A stretch of DNA of 64,000 nt from UBA11591 sp040220895. Its GTDB lineage: Bacteria; Bacteroidota; Bacteroidia; Flavobacteriales_E; Vicingaceae. The stretch's first letter is position 1, and each line of letters starts with the position of its first letter. Made by a program: the position numbers and the translations under genes. Of this stretch, positions 35,284-45,032 are shown piece after piece. The notes under the pieces were generated by a model. That model saw only the letters and a program-made list of their open reading frames with translations. It did no database searches and was not told the origin of the DNA. The stretch is taken from positions 124,001 to 188,000 of the forward strand of contig JAVJVY010000008.1 in NCBI GenBank assembly GCA_040220895.1, given 5' to 3'.

Positions 35284-37992
35284 ATGGATTTACCTTTGAA
35301 CATGTTTTTACGCCGCCGTCACCTTTTTCTTGCAGTGCTTGCTGCATTCGTCATTGTCGTGTCAGTTTTGGGATACCTGAAACTGGCAGACCGGCCCGAT
35401 AATATTTCACCTTTTCAAGCTATTTCATCAGATGCCGTTGCTGTGCTTTCGGTCAACGATTTTTCACGGGCACACGAGTCGCTGGTCTTTAAGAGTATGA
35501 TGTGGCAAGAAGTGCAGGCCATAAATGGCCTTTCGACCATTCACAAAGGATTGATAGCTCTGGACTCTTTGATAGATCATTCTGATGCCGATGCAGATCT
35601 TTTGGGGGGGCTTAGGATGCAGGTTGTTTACTATCCGCTGGGATCAAAGGGTTACGATCATTGCATGGTCATTTCATTGCCGACAAATCACCAGGAAGAC
35701 TTCGAGGGTTTATTGATGGCCATTTCACCGGGTAAAACGGAATATGGAAATTATGAGGAAGTTGAAGTTTTCACTCTGAACACCAAGGATTCATCAATTG
35801 CCACCTTGTATTACGCCCGGCTAAATAACCTTGCGATTCTCGCATTTTCTCCCGATAGAGTTGAACATGCCATTCACATTATACACCAGGGCGGATCCAT
35901 TTATGAAGACCAAAAATTCTTAAAAGTTCAAAGAACTACGGGTGAATTCTCCGATTGGAATTTATTCATCGATTATTCCTCCAATGGGGGATTGCAGTTG
36001 ATTGGTTTGGACAAGTCTAAAATGGAAAGTGCAGGCATATCCTGGTCTGGCTGGACTGCCCTGGATGTTACCTTACATCCTGACCTGGTTTTATTGAACG
36101 GATTTACGCTTGCACCTCAAAACTCGTTTCTTGCTCTGTTCAACGAACAACGTTCTCAGGATATTGATGCGGTTGATATCATACCCGATGATGCTGCTTT
36201 GTTCTTCCATTTTGGTGTAAGTGATTATGAGCGCTATTCGAATGAGAAACAGAAGTATTTGAAATCCGAATTAAACGCCGAAGAACTAAAGGGTAGACAA
36301 GAAGAATTGAGCAGCATCTATGGAATTGACCTCGAAGTAGAATTGAAAAAATGGGTAGCCAATGAATTCGGACTGTTCTATACCGATTCTGATGGAAAGG
36401 CATCTGTGCCTTCCAAGGTTATTTACTTCCGACTAGCTGATAAAAAAAGTGCAATTAAATTTTGCAATGATCTTGCTATTGAATCCGGAGGTGAAAACGA
36501 CAGGCTTTCGGTTCTTGGCCTTTTTGACGGAATGGAAACCCCACTGTTTTCATCAATGGATAAGCCATACTTTGACATCATCGATAAGTACCTTGTTCTT
36601 TCTTCTGATCGAGGAGCCTTAAACCACGTGCGTTCAAAGTATCGCCGCGCTCAAACGCTTCAAAAAAGTGTGTCTTACAATGAATTGACAGCCGAAATGT
36701 CTGATCAGTCAAATGTTTACCTCTATATCCACCTTAAAAAAGGCTTATCCATTTATCAAGAACTCATGAGCAGTGCCTCACTTAGTCTGTTTCAATCAAA
36801 TGAGGAAGTCCTTACAAAATTTGAGCACCTTGGTATTCAATTCAAGGATGGTAACAAATCAATGTTCTATCAACATACTACTTTGGATTACAACCCTGTA
36901 AAGCGAAAAGAAGGTAGGACTTTGTGGCAAGTCGAACTCGATGCCCCTTCAAAAATGAAACCGCGCATTGTTTACAATCATTATACAAATGCCAGGGAAA
37001 TATTCATTCAAGACCAAAGCAATGTGATCTACCTAATTGACAATCGGGGAAATATTCTTTGGAAACGCCAACTGAAAGAACCCATACTTAGCGAGATCTA
37101 TCAAATCGATGTCTTCAAAAACAACAAGTTGCAATTATTATTTAGTGGGGAATCAAGCATTTACCTGATTGACAGAAAGGGCAGGGATGTCGAGAATTTC
37201 CCAATTCAACTACCGGCCGTGACAACCAACGGTCTTTCGGTGATTGATTATGAAAAAAACAGGGAATACCGCATTCTAATTGGTGTGAGAGGAGGTAAGG
37301 TGTTGAATTTCGACCGCTTTGGCAAGCCAATTTCAGGATGGAAATTTGAGTGTAAAGAGGAGATCAGCTCCCCAATCAGGCACTTTGTGCTGGGTGGTAA
37401 GGACTATATATGCTTTGTGGGGTCTGATGGCAGTCCTTTTGTGGTGAACAGACGTGGTGAACATCGGCTCGAGATAAAAAACAGCCTTGGTTCGGCACAT
37501 GCGTCAAGGGCTGAATTGGAATTGAGCAATGACATCAGTCAATGCCGCTTTGTAACCACCGATGAGACTGGTAATGTGGTGAAACTGAAATTTGACGGAA
37601 CAAAAGAAACCATCAATTTCGAATCCTTTTCTCCAGAACATCAATTCGTCTATGGCGACCTGAATAACGACAGAAAAATGGACTACATATTTCTTGATAG
37701 TAATCGATTACTGGCCTATGATCATGCACGCGAAAAACTCTTCGAAGCATCACTCGATAAGGCCTCAGCCGCCTACCTGTCTCTTTACCACTTTGGAGAT
37801 GAAATGGACCAGCTGGGTTTTACCGATACCTCTGCTGCCCAACTTTACCTTTACACTGACGTGGGGGATATTCACCAAGCATTTCCGTTGCAGGGCAATT
37901 CCGGTTTTAGCATTTCTGATATCAACAAGGATGATCGATTTAACCTGATCGTCAATTACAAACAGCAGTTGGTGGTTTATAACCTGGAATGA
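35284..37992 (+). CDS. Large membrane-anchored protein with a C-terminal beta-propeller-like region
   Basis: A 902-residue protein from the ATG at 35284; the frame extends to a TTG at 35257, and a start at 35302 would also keep the anchor. One N-terminal transmembrane helix (FLAVLAAFVIVVSVLGYL) is followed by a ~530-residue region reminiscent of DUF3352-type proteins. The last ~340 residues show a repeating strand pattern (VIYLIDNRGNILW, IYLIDRKGRDV, VLNFDRFGKPI), as in PQQ-like propellers. I cannot assign a function. The likely location is periplasmic, anchored in the inner membrane. A terminator follows the stop. Confidence 0.65.
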   Translation: MDLPLNMFLRRRHLFLAVLAAFVIVVSVLGYLKLADRPDNISPFQAISSDAVAVLSVNDFSRAHESLVFKSMMWQEVQAINGLSTIHKGLIALDSLIDHSDADADLLGGLRMQVVYYPLGSKGYDHCMVISLPTNHQEDFEGLLMAISPGKTEYGNYEEVEVFTLNTKDSSIATLYYARLNNLAILAFSPDRVEHAIHIIHQGGSIYEDQKFLKVQRTTGEFSDWNLFIDYSSNGGLQLIGLDKSKMESAGISWSGWTALDVTLHPDLVLLNGFTLAPQNSFLALFNEQRSQDIDAVDIIPDDAALFFHFGVSDYERYSNEKQKYLKSELNAEELKGRQEELSSIYGIDLEVELKKWVANEFGLFYTDSDGKASVPSKVIYFRLADKKSAIKFCNDLAIESGGENDRLSVLGLFDGMETPLFSSMDKPYFDIIDKYLVLSSDRGALNHVRSKYRRAQTLQKSVSYNELTAEMSDQSNVYLYIHLKKGLSIYQELMSSASLSLFQSNEEVLTKFEHLGIQFKDGNKSMFYQHTTLDYNPVKRKEGRTLWQVELDAPSKMKPRIVYNHYTNAREIFIQDQSNVIYLIDNRGNILWKRQLKEPILSEIYQIDVFKNNKLQLLFSGESSIYLIDRKGRDVENFPIQLPAVTTNGLSVIDYEKNREYRILIGVRGGKVLNFDRFGKPISGWKFECKEEISSPIRHFVLGGKDYICFVGSDGSPFVVNRRGEHRLEIKNSLGSAHASRAELELSNDISQCRFVTTDETGNVVKLKFDGTKETINFESFSPEHQFVYGDLNNDRKMDYIFLDSNRLLAYDHAREKLFEASLDKASAAYLSLYHFGDEMDQLGFTDTSAAQLYLYTDVGDIHQAFPLQGNSGFSISDINKDDRFNLIVNYKQQLVVYNLE

Positions 37993-37994
37993 AA

Positions 37995-38015
37995 AAAGGG
38001 TCCTGTGGACCCTTT
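37995..38015 (-). terminator. Bidirectional intrinsic terminator
   Basis: A nine-pair stem AAAGGGTCC / GGACCCTTT with a TGT loop. On the minus strand it is followed by TTTTTT, which suits termination of the zinc-ribbon/Nif3 operon; the plus-strand tail is weaker. It is the only hairpin found between a convergent gene pair in the window. Confidence 0.8.
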
Positions 38016-38043
38016 AAATTTTAACTACTAAAACGAGGTTGTG

Positions 38044-38805
38044 TTATGCAGTTTCCAGGTTCTCAATGGCAATGTCCACTAGAATTCTTCCACAATGCTC
38101 ACAGACAATGATTTTCTTATGGCTCTTAATATCCATTTGACGTTGTGGTGGAATTTTATTGAAACACCCGCCACATGAATCGCGGTCTACTGCAACAACA
38201 GCCAAGCCATTTCGGGCATTGTCTCTAATTCGCTGATAAGCACTCACCAAACGGTCTTCAACAATTTTTGCTGCTTTAGCAGACGATTTTTTAAGGGTTT
38301 CTTCTTCTTTCTTGGTTTCTGAGGTTATCTCGTCAAGTTCAGACTTTTTATGGTCCAGGTCTTTTTTACGTTCAACAAGGTTCTCTTTGGAACTTCCTAT
38401 AGCCTCTATTTTTTGTTCGATCGTGGCCTCGGATTCTTTGATTCTTTTTTCGGCCAGTTGAATTTCCAGGTTTTGAAATTCAATTTCTTTAGAGATGGCA
38501 TCAAACTCACGATTATTTCGAACGTTAGATTGTTGCTTTTCGTATTTTTTAATATTGGCCTTGGCGTCGGTAATGAGGTTTTTCTTTTCGGTAATGCTAT
38601 CGTTCAATTCCTTTACCTCTTCGTCGTGTTTTGCAATTCTGGTTTCAAGCCCTATGATCTCATCTTCCAAGTCTTGGACCTCTAAAGGCAATTCGCCTCG
38701 GACAGTTTGAATTTTGTCAATTTTTGAATCAATTTTCTGAAGTGCAAAAAGTGCCCTCAGTTTGTCTTCAACAGTAGCTTCTTTTGCCGGTGCTTTTTTG
38801 GCCAT
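38044..38805 (-). CDS. Coiled-coil protein with C4 zinc ribbon (CT398/CdsZ-like)
   Basis: A 253-residue protein. Residues ~15-190 are a long coiled coil rich in Lys, Glu and Asp. The C-terminus holds a zinc ribbon with two CxxC pairs (CGGC near 213 and CEHC near 236), the layout of the CT398/CdsZ family. These proteins are thought to act in regulation or protein assembly; the exact role here is unknown. It starts one base after the Nif3 gene stop, so they share a transcript. Confidence 0.85.
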   Translation of the reverse strand: MAKKAPAKEATVEDKLRALFALQKIDSKIDKIQTVRGELPLEVQDLEDEIIGLETRIAKHDEEVKELNDSITEKKNLITDAKANIKKYEKQQSNVRNNREFDAISKEIEFQNLEIQLAEKRIKESEATIEQKIEAIGSSKENLVERKKDLDHKKSELDEITSETKKEEETLKKSSAKAAKIVEDRLVSAYQRIRDNARNGLAVVAVDRDSCGGCFNKIPPQRQMDIKSHKKIIVCEHCGRILVDIAIENLETA

Positions 38806-38806
38806 A

Positions 38807-39904
38807 TCAGAAATAGTTTATCGGATTTGTTTGAACGGTAGAAAAATGAGTGGCAAAAGTAGTAAAATTTTTGCTTAGCACATCTACCAACAGATCGGTG
38901 GTAAACTGCTCACTTTCAAAATGTCCGATGTCCGTAAGCATCATCTTCGAGTCAGCCTCGAAGAAGTCATGATATTTTATATCGCCGGTAACAAAAGCAT
39001 CTGCACCCGCCTTCAGTGCATCTTTTATCAGAAAACTACCAGAGCCACCACAGATAGCCACTTTGCTAATGAACTTCTGATCGCAACTAGTGTATTTAAT
39101 GACCTTTGTTCCAAACAGGTCTTTAAGGAGTTTTAAAAATATTGCATTCTTCACAGGCTTGGGCAGGTTTCCGATCATGCCCATTCCTGCACTGGCATCT
39201 TCATTTTCAAGGAAATAGATGTCGTATGCGACCTCTTCGTAAGGGTGAGCTTGCAAAAGAGAATTGATCAAAACGCCCTGATCGTAGGATCGAAATACCA
39301 CTTCTATTTTGATTTCACTCTCGAGGTGATCCAACTCTTCCTTTCCCACAAAAGGATTACTTCCTTTTCCGGCCCTGAACGTGCCGGTTCCCGTTGAATT
39401 AAAACTGCATCTATCGTAGTTTCCAATATGTCCGGCACCATTTTCAAACAAGGTATTTCTGACAGTTTCGGCATAAGATTCAGGGCAAAACACCGCTAGT
39501 TTTCGCAGGTTAGAAACGATCGGTCTTAGAATGCTTCTGTCGACCAAAGCGAGTTTGTCGGCGATGGCCCCATTTACTCCATCGGGCACACTGTCGAGAT
39601 TGGTATGAATGGCATAAAGTGCCAGATTGTTTTGCACGGCTTTAATGAGGCAGCGTTCAACATAATGTTCGCCGGTCAATTTTGATATTGGTTTGAAAAG
39701 GATTGGATGATGAGAAACAATGAGATTACAGCCTTTATCGATGGCTTCTTCCAGTACTTCTTCGGTGCAATCTAACGAAACAAGAATGCCATTGACCTCG
39801 TCAGATTTATTTCCACATAACAGGCCTGAGTTATCATAATTTTCCTGGAGATTTAGCGGTGCCATTTTCTCAAGTACCGATATCACTTTTCCAATGGATG
39901 TCAT
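38807..39904 (-). CDS. Nif3-like dinuclear metal-centre protein
   Basis: A 365-residue Nif3/YqfO-family protein. The two halves of the metal-binding domain are separated by a PII-like insert (about 125-235), which is the longer form of the family. Metal ligands are visible in VSHHPILFKP and in GDIKYHDFF and DIGHFESEQ. The family is often annotated as GTP cyclohydrolase I type 2 or as a Nif3 protein, but the reaction is unproven. Its ATG is divergent from lpxK and it is coupled to the zinc-ribbon gene. Confidence 0.9.
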   Translation of the reverse strand: MTSIGKVISVLEKMAPLNLQENYDNSGLLCGNKSDEVNGILVSLDCTEEVLEEAIDKGCNLIVSHHPILFKPISKLTGEHYVERCLIKAVQNNLALYAIHTNLDSVPDGVNGAIADKLALVDRSILRPIVSNLRKLAVFCPESYAETVRNTLFENGAGHIGNYDRCSFNSTGTGTFRAGKGSNPFVGKEELDHLESEIKIEVVFRSYDQGVLINSLLQAHPYEEVAYDIYFLENEDASAGMGMIGNLPKPVKNAIFLKLLKDLFGTKVIKYTSCDQKFISKVAICGGSGSFLIKDALKAGADAFVTGDIKYHDFFEADSKMMLTDIGHFESEQFTTDLLVDVLSKNFTTFATHFSTVQTNPINYF

Positions 39905-39959
39905 TTAAGCATGCTTAACGGGGTGAATTTGTAAATTTAGCGTTTTTAAGACCTGACCT

Positions 39960-40994
39960 TTGTTCATTCTTCGTCTCTTATTGCTTCCATTTTCGATTTT
40001 GTATGCCATTGGCGTGCTAATTCGCGAATTCATTTTCTTCTTTGGCCTTATCATGGAGCAGGATTGTGGAATCCCGACCTTGGCTGTTGGCAATATAAGC
40101 GCTGGCGGAACGGGTAAAACTCCATTCACCGAAACCCTGATCAAACTTTTTGGACAGACGTTCTCCATAGCCATCGCAAGCAGGGGTTATGGGCGAACAA
40201 CGACCGGTTTTCATTGGGTGGAACTCGATTCACCTGCCTGGCAAGTTGGAGATGAAATGCTACAACTCAAAAGAAAATACCCGAATTTGCCCATGGCCGT
40301 TTGTGAAAGTAGACTTGAAGCGGCAAAGCGGATCAGGGAAGAGTACAGGGTAAACCTGCTGTTGCTGGATGATGCATTCCAACACCGGCAGATCGTACGA
40401 CGAGTCAACATCCTCCTTACGACATACAAAAAACCTTATTTCAAGGATTATCTGCTGCCAATGGGAAGTCTTAGGGAATTCAGATGGGCAAAGCACCGGG
40501 CAGACATCATTGTACTTACCAAATGCCCGCCGGACAGCACGAGGAAATCAGTAGCCAAATACTTACGCAGAATCAGACCGTCCAATCGACAATTTGCAAC
40601 ATATGCCATCAGTGTCTATGACGAAGCTAAAAGTCTGTTTGAAGATGAAGTAAACGATCTTTCCACTTTTAGTCAGTTTATCTTGGTGACGGGAATAGCC
40701 AGCAACAAAGACCTCCTGAATCACGTCTCTTCAAAAGGCAAGCCGGTCAAAGTAATGCGTTATAGAGACCATGCCCGATACAGCAAACACAGGGTTAAAA
40801 ACATCGCCAACAAATGGCGCGAACTCAATGGGCATACAACGACTTGTATTATTACTACGCCAAAAGATGCAGTGAAACTAAGGGAGAAATCAGACTTACT
40901 TAAGGGTATCCCTGTGTTCTATATTGACTATTCGCTTGAAATGCCTGAGTGGCATCAATTCAGAAATCGGATCGTACCGAGAATACTCTCCTGA
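39960..40994 (+). CDS. lpxK: Tetraacyldisaccharide 4'-kinase
   Basis: LpxK phosphorylates the 4' position of the lipid A disaccharide at the inner membrane. The 344-residue protein has an N-terminal hydrophobic helix that anchors it (LLLLPFSILYAIGVLI) and the P-loop motif NISAGGTGKTPFTE. The catalytic stretch LLLDDAFQHRQIVR is present, as is the C-terminal TTPKDAVKLR. The start is TTG at 39960. A near-consensus -7 box (TAAATTTA, 39932-39939) lies 20 bases upstream. Confidence 0.94.
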   Translation: MFILRLLLLPFSILYAIGVLIREFIFFFGLIMEQDCGIPTLAVGNISAGGTGKTPFTETLIKLFGQTFSIAIASRGYGRTTTGFHWVELDSPAWQVGDEMLQLKRKYPNLPMAVCESRLEAAKRIREEYRVNLLLLDDAFQHRQIVRRVNILLTTYKKPYFKDYLLPMGSLREFRWAKHRADIIVLTKCPPDSTRKSVAKYLRRIRPSNRQFATYAISVYDEAKSLFEDEVNDLSTFSQFILVTGIASNKDLLNHVSSKGKPVKVMRYRDHARYSKHRVKNIANKWRELNGHTTTCIITTPKDAVKLREKSDLLKGIPVFYIDYSLEMPEWHQFRNRIVPRILS

Positions 40995-41025
40995 AAACTT
41001 CTGTTTTTTAAAGGTGCATTATGGT

Positions 41026-41033
41026 TATTTTTG
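41026..41033 (+). promoter_or_regulatory. -7 box (TATTTTTG) four bases before an ATG
   Basis: TATTTTTG ends four bases before the ATG at 41038. This suggests a leaderless transcript for the choice-of-anchor-B gene. Confidence 0.5.
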
Positions 41034-41037
41034 AAAG

Positions 41038-42420
41038 ATGAGGGTGGCCTGCCTTTTTTTACTCTTTATACCTCTTCATTTATTTGCTCAGATCAGCTGG
41101 AATGTGGACAGTATTTCTAACTGGCGAGATCAGACATTACCGTCCCAAGTGGATCATCGGAAGTACAACGAAGTTTGGGGCTTTGTTCAAAATGGCAGGG
41201 AATACGGAGTCATTGGATCACGCGCAGGCACTTACATCATCGATCTTTTCAACCCAAAGGCACCCAGACTGGCCAGCTTTATCGCCGGGGCCTATGACGA
41301 TGCGACAAACAGAGATTACCACAGCTATAACGGATACCTTTACATGGTATGTGATCAAGGTCCTTCTACTTTGCAGATCGCTGACCTGAGCTTTCTTCCG
41401 GATTCAGCTCCGATCATTTATGATTCTGATGCCTTATTTTCCAATTGCCACAACATCTTTATCGACGAATACACGGGTCACCTTTATGCATGTGACGTTA
41501 GAAAGAACGACACTGTTGACCTTGATCTTGAAATCTATGACATTTCTTCTTCACCCACCCCACAATTGCTTAGCACGTTCAATGAAGAATCCATTGATGC
41601 CTTTCACGACATTTATGTGGTAAGGGATACCGCATGGGGAAACAACGGGCGGTCTGGTCTTTTCATCTACGATTTCACTGACATGAGTCAGCCCGTAATC
41701 CTGTCAAGTGTGACGGAATATCCTCAGCAAGGCTACAACCATGCTGGTTGGGCCACAGCTGACAAACGCTATTACTATTTTTCTGATGAAACCAAGAACA
41801 CCGACCTTAAGGCTGTGGATTGCAGTGATTTAAGCGATCCCGAAGTCGTGTTTCTTTTTAACTCAGGTGTGAATGATGTTGGCGTAGTTGCGCACAATTT
41901 GATCTTGAAAGACTCATTGCTTTATGTCTCTTATTACCACGAGGGACTTCAGGTATTTTCGATCCGTGACCCGCTTAAACCGGTTAAAGTTGGGCATTAC
42001 TTGTCGTATAATTTATTCCATCAGCCCGATCCGGACTTGCCACCTCAAAAAGACTTTAACGGTTATCGAGGTGCTTGGGGTGTTTATCCGTTTCTCCCAA
42101 GCCAGCATATTTTACTTTCTGATCGAGAAAAAGGATTGTTTGTGCTAAAGATGGATTTCACGCCAGATCCATTGACGGAATTCAAAGGGCTGCACCCCAA
42201 TCCTTTTAAAACCGAACTTTATTTGAATTACCCCAGTGAGGATCTGATCCGGTTGGATCTTTACGATGTGAACGGAAAAGTAATTCAGCGGGAATTGCAG
42301 TTCACCGCGGTGGAAGACTTTTCACTTATAAACGTCAGAGGAGATTTGCAAAGGGGAATCTATGTCCTACTGGTTGAAGCGAAGTCCGAAAAATTCTCAA
42401 TCAAAGTTTGCCGGCAGTAG
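41038..42420 (+). CDS. Choice-of-anchor-B family protein with T9SS sorting domain
   Basis: A 460-residue secreted protein. It has a signal peptide (VACLFLLFIPLHLFA) and LVIVD-type propeller repeats (for example IDLFNPKAPRLASF, YDISSSPTPQLLS, SIRDPLKPVKVGH). The C-terminal ~75 residues (LHPNPFKTELYLNY ... GIYVLLVE) form a type A T9SS sorting domain, so it is exported across the outer membrane and may stay on the surface. Function beyond that is unknown. It has its own -7 box and no operon partner. Confidence 0.85.
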   Translation: MRVACLFLLFIPLHLFAQISWNVDSISNWRDQTLPSQVDHRKYNEVWGFVQNGREYGVIGSRAGTYIIDLFNPKAPRLASFIAGAYDDATNRDYHSYNGYLYMVCDQGPSTLQIADLSFLPDSAPIIYDSDALFSNCHNIFIDEYTGHLYACDVRKNDTVDLDLEIYDISSSPTPQLLSTFNEESIDAFHDIYVVRDTAWGNNGRSGLFIYDFTDMSQPVILSSVTEYPQQGYNHAGWATADKRYYYFSDETKNTDLKAVDCSDLSDPEVVFLFNSGVNDVGVVAHNLILKDSLLYVSYYHEGLQVFSIRDPLKPVKVGHYLSYNLFHQPDPDLPPQKDFNGYRGAWGVYPFLPSQHILLSDREKGLFVLKMDFTPDPLTEFKGLHPNPFKTELYLNYPSEDLIRLDLYDVNGKVIQRELQFTAVEDFSLINVRGDLQRGIYVLLVEAKSEKFSIKVCRQ

Positions 42421-42455
42421 ACTGATCTGGGTTGGTAGTTATGACATATAAATCC

Positions 42456-42463
42456 TAATTTTG
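42456..42463 (+). promoter_or_regulatory. Promoter for gatB (TTGG, 20 bases, TAATTTTG)
   Basis: TAATTTTG ends 17 bases before the gatB ATG. A TTGG element at 42432-42435 lies 20 bases upstream, close to the spacing expected for a Bacteroidota -33 box. This is the best complete promoter in the window. Confidence 0.65.
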
Positions 42464-42480
42464 CGCCGGTCTATACCATC

Positions 42481-43932
42481 ATGTCTAGAGATAAATACAT
42501 TGCAACAATCGGACTCGAGGTCCACGCCCAACTTAAAACAGCCAGCAAGATGTTTTCTGGTGACCCCGCTGAATACGGTTCTAGACCAAATACCAATGTA
42601 AATCCTATATCCCTGGGTCATCCCGGTACGCTGCCAAAGTTGAATAAGAATGCGCTTGAGCTCGCTATAAAGATGGGCATTGCTTGCCATTCAGAAATTA
42701 CCAGGATCAACCAGTTTGCCCGTAAAAATTACTTCTATGCCGACCTCCCAAAAGGTTATCAGATAAGTCAGGATAAGACACCTATTTGCCAAGGTGGATT
42801 TGTTCGAGTCAAAGACGCCAATGGAAATGACAAGGACATCAGGTTGGAACGAATTCACATGGAAGAGGATTCGGGTAAAAGCATACACGACCTTGATCCT
42901 TACAACAGCTTGATCGATTTGAACAGAGCAGGCGTTGGCTTGATTGAAATAGTTACCAAGCCCGACATCGCAGATGAGACCGAGGCATACAATTACCTGG
43001 CCGAGATCAGAAGAATGGTCCGTTATCTCGATATTTGTGACGGAAACATGGAAGAAGGTAGTTTGCGTTGTGATGCCAACATTTCTGTGCGTAAAAAGGA
43101 GGTAGCCGAACTTGGTCAGCGAGCCGAAGTGAAGAACATGAATTCACTAAAGAACGTACAAAAGGCAATTTCATATGAAATTGAACGTCAAATAGCCCTA
43201 CTCGAAAGTGGTGGCCGGGTTGAAATGGAAACCAGAAGTTTTGACGCAGTGAAAGGAAATACTTTTACGATGCGATCTAAAGAAGAAGCCCACGATTACC
43301 GTTATTTCCCGGAACCCGACCTTCAATTTGTCGAGCTGAGCGATGACGAGATTGAGGGTGTAAAGAAGAAAATGCCACGGTTACCGGCAGAACGATTCGC
43401 TCAATACACCGCTGAATTTGGATTGAGTGAATACGATGCCTCGGTATTGACCGAGCGGCGGGAAACCTCTGATTATTTTGAGTCCGTGCTGGAGCATACG
43501 ACTTATCAAAAAACAGCCGCAAACTGGGTCATGGGCCCGGTGCGTTCCTATTTAAATGAACACGCGGTGGACATGGCGGACTTCCATTTATTACCAAAGT
43601 CCATTGCCGACCTGGTCAACTTGATTGAAGCCGGAGAGATCAGTAACAGTATAGCAGCCCAGAAACTTTTTCCCATTATGATAGAACACCCTGAGGAAGT
43701 TGTCGAAAAACTTGCCGAGAAACACGACTTGATTCACCACAAGGACCAGGACATTGTTATTGATTTCGTCAAAGGCGTTTTGCGCGATAATCCATCAGAG
43801 GTAGAGCGATACAGGAGCGGTGAGACCAAGTTGATGGGCTTTTTCATGGGCCAGCTCATGAAGGTCAGTAAAGGTAAAGTTGAACCCAAAGCGGCCACGG
43901 CAGCGCTTAAAAATGAATTGGAATCAAAATGA
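42481..43932 (+). CDS. gatB: Aspartyl/glutamyl-tRNA(Asn/Gln) amidotransferase subunit B
   Basis: GatB converts Glu-tRNA(Gln) and Asp-tRNA(Asn) to the amide forms with GatA and GatC. The 483 residues are full length, with the GatB signature GLEVHAQLKT near the start, DLPKGYQISQ and LDICDGNMEEGSLRCDANIS. The C-terminal Yqey-like tail domain is present. gatA and gatC are not in the window. The next gene starts within its stop (ATGA). Confidence 0.96.
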   Translation: MSRDKYIATIGLEVHAQLKTASKMFSGDPAEYGSRPNTNVNPISLGHPGTLPKLNKNALELAIKMGIACHSEITRINQFARKNYFYADLPKGYQISQDKTPICQGGFVRVKDANGNDKDIRLERIHMEEDSGKSIHDLDPYNSLIDLNRAGVGLIEIVTKPDIADETEAYNYLAEIRRMVRYLDICDGNMEEGSLRCDANISVRKKEVAELGQRAEVKNMNSLKNVQKAISYEIERQIALLESGGRVEMETRSFDAVKGNTFTMRSKEEAHDYRYFPEPDLQFVELSDDEIEGVKKKMPRLPAERFAQYTAEFGLSEYDASVLTERRETSDYFESVLEHTTYQKTAANWVMGPVRSYLNEHAVDMADFHLLPKSIADLVNLIEAGEISNSIAAQKLFPIMIEHPEEVVEKLAEKHDLIHHKDQDIVIDFVKGVLRDNPSEVERYRSGETKLMGFFMGQLMKVSKGKVEPKAATAALKNELESK

Positions 43933-45032
43933 AAAAACACCATATTTTAAAATATTTTATGGCTTTTATTATTGTTGGCTGTAGCCAATCAAATGAGCCA
44001 AATGATTCGCTGCTCTCCGGCAATGTGGCAGCATCGGCAGGTAAAATGCTGATCCTGGAACACCTCACACCCCAAAAAGTCTATGCGGTTGATTCCACCG
44101 AAGTTGATGATGAGGGGCATTTCCAATTTGATCTGACCATCAATGAACCGGGTTTTTATCGCCTGAAAGAGACAGAACAGAAATTTGTGACCTTGATACT
44201 ACAGCCTGATGAACTTGCGATTTTGAATGCCGAAGGTGATCTGGGAATGAGTAAATACACCTTGCAGGGAAGTCCTGAATCCGAGAACCTGAAAAGCATC
44301 AATCGAAAGGTGGGTAATTTTTTCAGAGTACGTGATTCCCTTTCCATGGTATTCAAGGCCAATGAGGGTAATCAGGAGGTACTCGTGCAGTTGCAAAATG
44401 AATACAATGAGGCTGTGGAAGACAACATGCGCTACATGCGCGATTTTGTCCGCATGAATCCGGGTTCTTTTGCTTGTTTAGCGGCAGCAGAGCAGCTTAA
44501 CCCCGAGAGTGATTACGAGTTGTATGTACTCATCGATACTGAATTGTCAAAGAACTATCCCAATTCTTCTTATTTGGTTGAGTTTCATAAAGTAGTTGAA
44601 TCCATGAGAAAACTTGCTGTTGGAACCGCCGCACCCGACATCATACTGCCAAATGCCGATGGTGAAATGGTGTCCCTATCCAGTTTGCGCGGTAAGGTGG
44701 TTTTGGTCGATTTCTGGGCCAGTTGGTGTAAACCTTGCCGCATGGAAAACCCCAACGTTGTCAAGGCATATAAAAAATACAATGCTAAAGGTTTTGAGGT
44801 ATTTGGAGTTTCTCTGGATAAGGAACGAGCAGCCTGGCTTCAAGCCATTGAGGTAGATCAATTAAATTGGATCCAGGTTTCCGATCTTCAATTCTGGAAT
44901 TCTTCCGTTGTAAAATTATACGATATCAAAGGCATTCCCTTTGCCCTTCTTCTTGACCGAGATGGTAAGATCATCGCCAAGAACCTGAGGGGTCCTGCCC
45001 TACAAAACAAACTCGAGGAAATTCTCCAATAG
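43929..45032 (+). CDS. TlpA-type thiol-disulfide lipoprotein
   Basis: A 367-residue lipoprotein with a lipobox ending IIVGC (Cys18). A DUF4369-like N-terminal domain (to ~110), a helical middle and a thioredoxin-like domain (about 232-367) follow. The active-site motif is WCKPC (266-270), and a cis-proline stretch KGIPFALL is present, so it should act as a periplasmic thiol-disulfide oxidoreductase. It is the redox-active relative of the cysteine-free protein at 5280-6656. Coupled to gatB by an ATGA and followed directly by lpxH. Confidence 0.9.
   Translation: MKKHHILKYFMAFIIVGCSQSNEPNDSLLSGNVAASAGKMLILEHLTPQKVYAVDSTEVDDEGHFQFDLTINEPGFYRLKETEQKFVTLILQPDELAILNAEGDLGMSKYTLQGSPESENLKSINRKVGNFFRVRDSLSMVFKANEGNQEVLVQLQNEYNEAVEDNMRYMRDFVRMNPGSFACLAAAEQLNPESDYELYVLIDTELSKNYPNSSYLVEFHKVVESMRKLAVGTAAPDIILPNADGEMVSLSSLRGKVVLVDFWASWCKPCRMENPNVVKAYKKYNAKGFEVFGVSLDKERAAWLQAIEVDQLNWIQVSDLQFWNSSVVKLYDIKGIPFALLLDRDGKIIAKNLRGPALQNKLEEILQ

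Noticed and set aside
38350..38710. Plus-strand frames inside the zinc-ribbon coiled-coil gene
   Set aside because: They are the antisense of a repetitive Lys/Glu coiled coil, which gives long Phe/Leu-rich frames by chance.
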